From Deltaproteobacteria bacterium (GTDB taxonomy: Bacteria > Desulfobacterota > Syntrophorhabdia > Syntrophorhabdales > Syntrophorhabdaceae), in NCBI GenBank assembly GCA_022711595.1, contig JAKLET010000012.1, forward strand, positions 36,813-100,812: a stretch of 64,000 bases of DNA. Reading direction: 5' to 3'. Below the pieces are notes generated by a model, which saw nothing but the letters and a program-made list of their open reading frames with translations, did no database searches and was not told the DNA's origin. Shown here piece after piece: positions 61,293 through 64,000 of this stretch; the stretch's first letter is position 1; the number at the start of each line of letters is the position of its first letter. Made by a program: the position numbers and the translations under genes.

Positions 61293-62558
61293 TCAGGGGC
61301 CGACGGGTGCGCCGAGGACGTATGCGAAACGGGCCTTGAAATCCTCAGGCGGCATATTCGCCGTTTTTGCGAGATGTGCCAGGCGCTGCCCTTCAAAGTC
61401 TTCCTTTTCGAGACGTATCATGTATTTCCGGGCCACCTCATATGTCTCGGTTTCGGTGTTCACCGTGCGGATCTTTACCTTCCCTGTTGCGTAATCGATC
61501 ATTTCGACGAAAGGCACGGGCCTGATGTTGCCTTCATAGGAAACGATCATGGAGCCGGTGCCGCCCTTCAGAAGGTACCTGACGGCGCCGTAACCGAGAT
61601 TGCGCGTGTATTCCACGTCGTAGGGAATGGGGTTGGCCGCCCTGAGCTCGTAACCGATGCTCTTGTCCACGATGCCCACCTCTATCCCCATATCGCTCAA
61701 GGTTTTAATGACGAAACTTTTGAGGAGCCGTCCGAGCTGTATCTCGGAAAGGCGAAGCTCACCTTTTTCGTTTCGCTCAACTTCTTCATAATGGGCGAGC
61801 TCTTCAAGATCGAACTTCTCCGATATACCTTCCGCGAGTATGACCACGCCGTAGTCCCTGCCCATGGTGATCCTTTTGATAATGGCGCCGGTGAGAGTGT
61901 CCGCCACTTTCTTGAATGACAGTTTTTCTTCGGGAAATTCTTCGGGAATGAGGGCAAGAGTGGCCCCTGCGGCTTTGGCCATGCCGAGCGCCAGGTGCCC
62001 CGCGTGCCTGCCCATGGTGGTAATGAAGTACCATCTTCCCATGGTGCGGGCATCTTCCATGATGTTGTTCACAATGTAGACCCCGACGTGGCGCGCGGTC
62101 TGAAAACCGAATGTCGAGAAGCCGCCCGGAAGAGGTATGTCATTATCGATGGTCTTCGGTGTATGGACGACGCTCACGGTACCGCGCGCCTCCCGTTCTA
62201 TCCAGTTTGCCATGTAGAGTGTCCCGTCGCCGCCTATGGTGATGAGGTACTTGATGCCTGCGCCTTTCAGCGTCGACAGGAGGGTCTTGAACTTTGCCTT
62301 GGCATTCTCCGGTTTGTCCCGTGACGTGCGCAGTATCGATCCGCCCGTGGCGTGTATCCGGGAAACATCATCTATGGTGAGCGGCATGAAGATATCTTTG
62401 TGCCCGTCGAAGAGGGCCTTGAAACCGCCCTTGATGCCCATGACCTTTTTGCCGGAGTTGATCGCTTCAATGGTTGCCGCGCTGATGACGCCGTTTATGC
62501 CGGGCGCGGGCCCGCCGCCTACAATTATGCCTATCGTGTCTTTTCCCATGTTGTACAT
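61293..62558 (-). CDS. 6-phosphofructokinase, group with G104/K124 pattern
   Basis: About 421 aa from ATG 62558 (AGGAG upstream); the frame open to 62924 is antisense of the next gene. GGGPAPGINGVI starts the fold, IGGDGTLY gives Gly at the position equal to 104, and TPKTIDNDIPLPGG gives Lys at the position equal to 124. In family knowledge Gly104 favours ATP and Lys124 is usual for PPi enzymes; this mix is typical of the long ATP-type clade. TMGRHAGHLAL carries the sugar-phosphate site. It drives glycolysis or, if PPi-linked, runs reversibly. Confidence 0.88.
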   Translation of the reverse strand: MYNMGKDTIGIIVGGGPAPGINGVISAATIEAINSGKKVMGIKGGFKALFDGHKDIFMPLTIDDVSRIHATGGSILRTSRDKPENAKAKFKTLLSTLKGAGIKYLITIGGDGTLYMANWIEREARGTVSVVHTPKTIDNDIPLPGGFSTFGFQTARHVGVYIVNNIMEDARTMGRWYFITTMGRHAGHLALGMAKAAGATLALIPEEFPEEKLSFKKVADTLTGAIIKRITMGRDYGVVILAEGISEKFDLEELAHYEEVERNEKGELRLSEIQLGRLLKSFVIKTLSDMGIEVGIVDKSIGYELRAANPIPYDVEYTRNLGYGAVRYLLKGGTGSMIVSYEGNIRPVPFVEMIDYATGKVKIRTVNTETETYEVARKYMIRLEKEDFEGQRLAHLAKTANMPPEDFKARFAYVLGAPVGP

Positions 62559-62621
62559 TGTGCATTTTTCTCCTTTTATTTGCAAGCATTTTTGTAATAT
62601 CTTGTATAGCCCGTGTGCACG

Positions 62622-63455
62622 ATGAAGATAGGTTTCCATCTGTCTATTTCGAAAGGTTTCGAGGAGACCCTCGCGGAGGCAAAAAGACTGCGATGCGAGG
62701 CGGTGCAGATCTTTGTCAAGAACCCCCGGTCCTGGGGGCGCAAGGAGCTGACGGATGAAGAACTTGCAGCCTTTGCCCGTCTGTCTTCCGCGCTGCCTGT
62801 TTACGCCCATCTCTCTTATCTGCCTAACCTTGCGAAAATAGACGAGGACGGGCGGAATCTGGATGGATTGCTCCACGAGGCCGCCCTGTGCGAAAAACTT
62901 GGGATCAAGTATCTCGTGGCCCATCCTGGATCACGTCCCGACAGGGGCCTGGGAATGGAAATGACGGCACGGGCCGTCAACATCGTCCACGGGAGTCACG
63001 ACATAACCGTCCTCATTGAGAACACCTCCGGCCAGGGAAATGTCATAGGCTCCGGCGCCGGGGAACTCGCCCGTATATACGAAGGAGTTGAGGACAAGGA
63101 AAGGGTCATGTTCTGCATCGATACTGCGCACCTGTTCGAAACCGGCTGCGACATTCGAAAAAAGGCGGCCTGGGAAGGATTTCTCGGTGAAATGGAGAAG
63201 GGTCCGGGCCTCGGCAGGATCGGCCTTTTCCATCTCAATGATTCAAGGACCGGCGCGGGCACGCATGCCGACCGTCACTGGCATATAGGCCGCGGGGAGA
63301 TCGGCCTTACGTTCTTCAGATCGCTTTTGAAAGATAAAAGATTTGCCCATCTCGCAGGTATTATGGAAACACCGAAGATGGGCAATATGGACAAGGAAAA
63401 TATGAAGGTTATGCGGTCGCTACTTCCTCCGCTGGTGCCTCGTTCTTCTTCTTAA
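62622..63455 (+). CDS. nfo: endonuclease IV
   Basis: About 277 aa from ATG 62622, giving the usual start MKIGFHLSIS; a GTG at 62613 is possible. A TIM-barrel AP endonuclease with three zinc ions: YAHLSYLPNL, VAHPGS, IENTSGQG, CIDTAHLFETG, FHLNDSRTGAGTHADRHWHIG and GIMETP supply the His, Glu and Asp ligands. It cuts DNA at abasic sites in base excision repair. Divergent from the phosphofructokinase gene. Confidence 0.94.
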   Translation: MKIGFHLSISKGFEETLAEAKRLRCEAVQIFVKNPRSWGRKELTDEELAAFARLSSALPVYAHLSYLPNLAKIDEDGRNLDGLLHEAALCEKLGIKYLVAHPGSRPDRGLGMEMTARAVNIVHGSHDITVLIENTSGQGNVIGSGAGELARIYEGVEDKERVMFCIDTAHLFETGCDIRKKAAWEGFLGEMEKGPGLGRIGLFHLNDSRTGAGTHADRHWHIGRGEIGLTFFRSLLKDKRFAHLAGIMETPKMGNMDKENMKVMRSLLPPLVPRSSS

Positions 63456-63679
63456 CTTTTTATATTTATGCTTCCTTATCTTTTTTTTCCTCCATTTCAT
63501 TACACTGCCCATTAATAGTCACCTCATTATGATTTAGAGAGAAAAGATCTCTTTCTGCACGGTCTTTAAGTTGGCTCCAGCCCGTAAACGCTAACAACAT
63601 AACCTTACTATCGTTTTTTTTCAAGCACATAATGAAGGAATATGTTTTTTGCCCTGCCCGGGCACCTTCCCCGATTATC

Positions 63680-63708
63680 TTGAAATAGAGCGCCAAAACA
63701 GCTATAAT
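63680..63708 (+). promoter_or_regulatory. promoter of tRNA-Arg
   Basis: TTGAAA (63680-63685), 17 bases, TATAAT (63703-63708), 11 bases before the mature tRNA 5' end. The 63456-63680 stretch left of it is AT-rich with no supported gene. Confidence 0.8.
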
Positions 63709-63719
63709 AACTGACCAAA

Positions 63720-63793
<74 letters not shown>

Positions 63794-63796
63794 CTT

Positions 63797-63900
63797 TTTT
63801 GGTTTGTACGGTTTCTCAGGTTTCTTTAGTTTATCTGGTTTCTTCAGTTTCTCTGGCTTCTCCCGTTCAAGCTGTTCAAGCGGCTCAAGCGGCTGCAACC
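63797..63900. repeat. 9-bp repeats of both families after tRNA-Arg
   Basis: GGTTTGTAC GGTTTCTCA GGTTTCTTT and so on (AAAC family, reverse sense) pass directly into CAAGCTGTT CAAGCGGCT CAAGCGGCT (TTGAA family). Both families meet in one tract with the same 9-base period. No gene is in it. Confidence 0.8.
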
Positions 63901-63906
63901 CTTCTT

Positions 63907-64000
63907 TTAGAACTTGAACCCTATCCCCCCGCCCGCCTGGACCCTGCTTCCCGAAGAGACGCTGGTGCCGATGTTGACGTGTATGTTCTTCTTCGTGTAG
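63907..64000 (-). CDS. C-terminus of an outer-membrane-type protein, cut by window edge
   Basis: Only the last 30 codons are in the window. The reading ends SRVQAGGGIGFKF with a TAA at 63909-63907. Alternating polar and hydrophobic residues and a terminal Phe are the pattern of the last strand of an outer-membrane beta barrel, recognised by the BAM complex. The rest of the gene lies to the right, so identity cannot be given. Confidence 0.6.
   Translation of the reverse strand, partial: YTKKNIHVNIGTSVSSGSRVQAGGGIGFKF

Noticed and set aside
62559..62924. 122-codon N-terminal extension of the phosphofructokinase
   Set aside because: It is antisense to endonuclease IV and not part of the family; the start at 62558 has AGGAG.

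Overview
The window reads as chromosome of an anaerobic, aromatic-compound-degrading member of the Desulfobacterota (former Deltaproteobacteria), possibly close to Syntrophorhabdus. This is inference. It rests on a four-subunit ATP-dependent benzoyl-CoA-reductase-type operon, multihaem c-type cytochromes, a siroheme-decarboxylase-type gene (alternative haem route), LL-diaminopimelate aminotransferase, a three-domain NifU, and a Gram-negative envelope set (mre/mrd, mla, an outer-membrane-type C-terminus). No rRNA, CRISPR array, insertion sequence or phage gene was seen. One tRNA (Arg-TCT) lies near the right end.

Layout. 1-3.5 kb: end of a PAS histidine kinase, a small zinc-ribbon protein, a geranylgeranyl-reductase-family flavoprotein and a small exported protein. 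3.6-4.9 kb: a tandem duplication of a sigma-54-type promoter, a shared 30-bp upstream motif and a 105-aa protein of unknown function. 5.0-9.2 kb: the four-subunit reductase operon (bzdNOPQ-like). 9.3-13.2 kb: two exported unknowns, a periplasmic rhodanese and an 11-haem cytochrome interrupted by an in-frame TGA. 13.3-18.5 kb: HD protein, thiolase with its DUF35 partner, mltG, ruvX and a GNAT. 18.7-22.9 kb: MBOAT plus two SGNH proteins (polymer O-acetylation). 23.1-28.4 kb: mreBCD-mrdA-rodA. 28.5-33.2 kb: PpiD-like chaperone, tsaD, rsmA, and an SPFH/NfeD pair.

33.4-42.8 kb is a sulfur-trafficking district: cysK, larE-like, mnmA-like, cysE, nifS, nifU, an Rrf2 regulator, and thiE-thiS-thiG-thiH. 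Cysteine made by CysE/CysK can feed NifS, which supplies NifU, tRNA thiolation and ThiS. 43-50 kb: an AAA/CYTH-like protein, a periplasmic flavoprotein with a six-haem cytochrome, a solitary hydroxyacyl-CoA-dehydratase-family protein, DUF4911, TldD and a diguanylate cyclase. 50.3-60 kb: TPR protein, dapL, and a long plus-strand run (ahb-type gene, hemL, alr, mlaEFD, WP-rich protein). 60-64 kb: HD-GYP protein, phosphofructokinase, endonuclease IV, tRNA-Arg and the end of an outer-membrane-type gene.

A second layer lies in the intergenic spaces. Families of degenerate 7-bp and 9-bp tandem repeats are arranged as fold-back (inverted) structures, mostly at operon ends. The most novel-looking items are the sigma-54 tandem unit beside the reductase operon, these fold-back repeat families, and the TGA-interrupted cytochrome.
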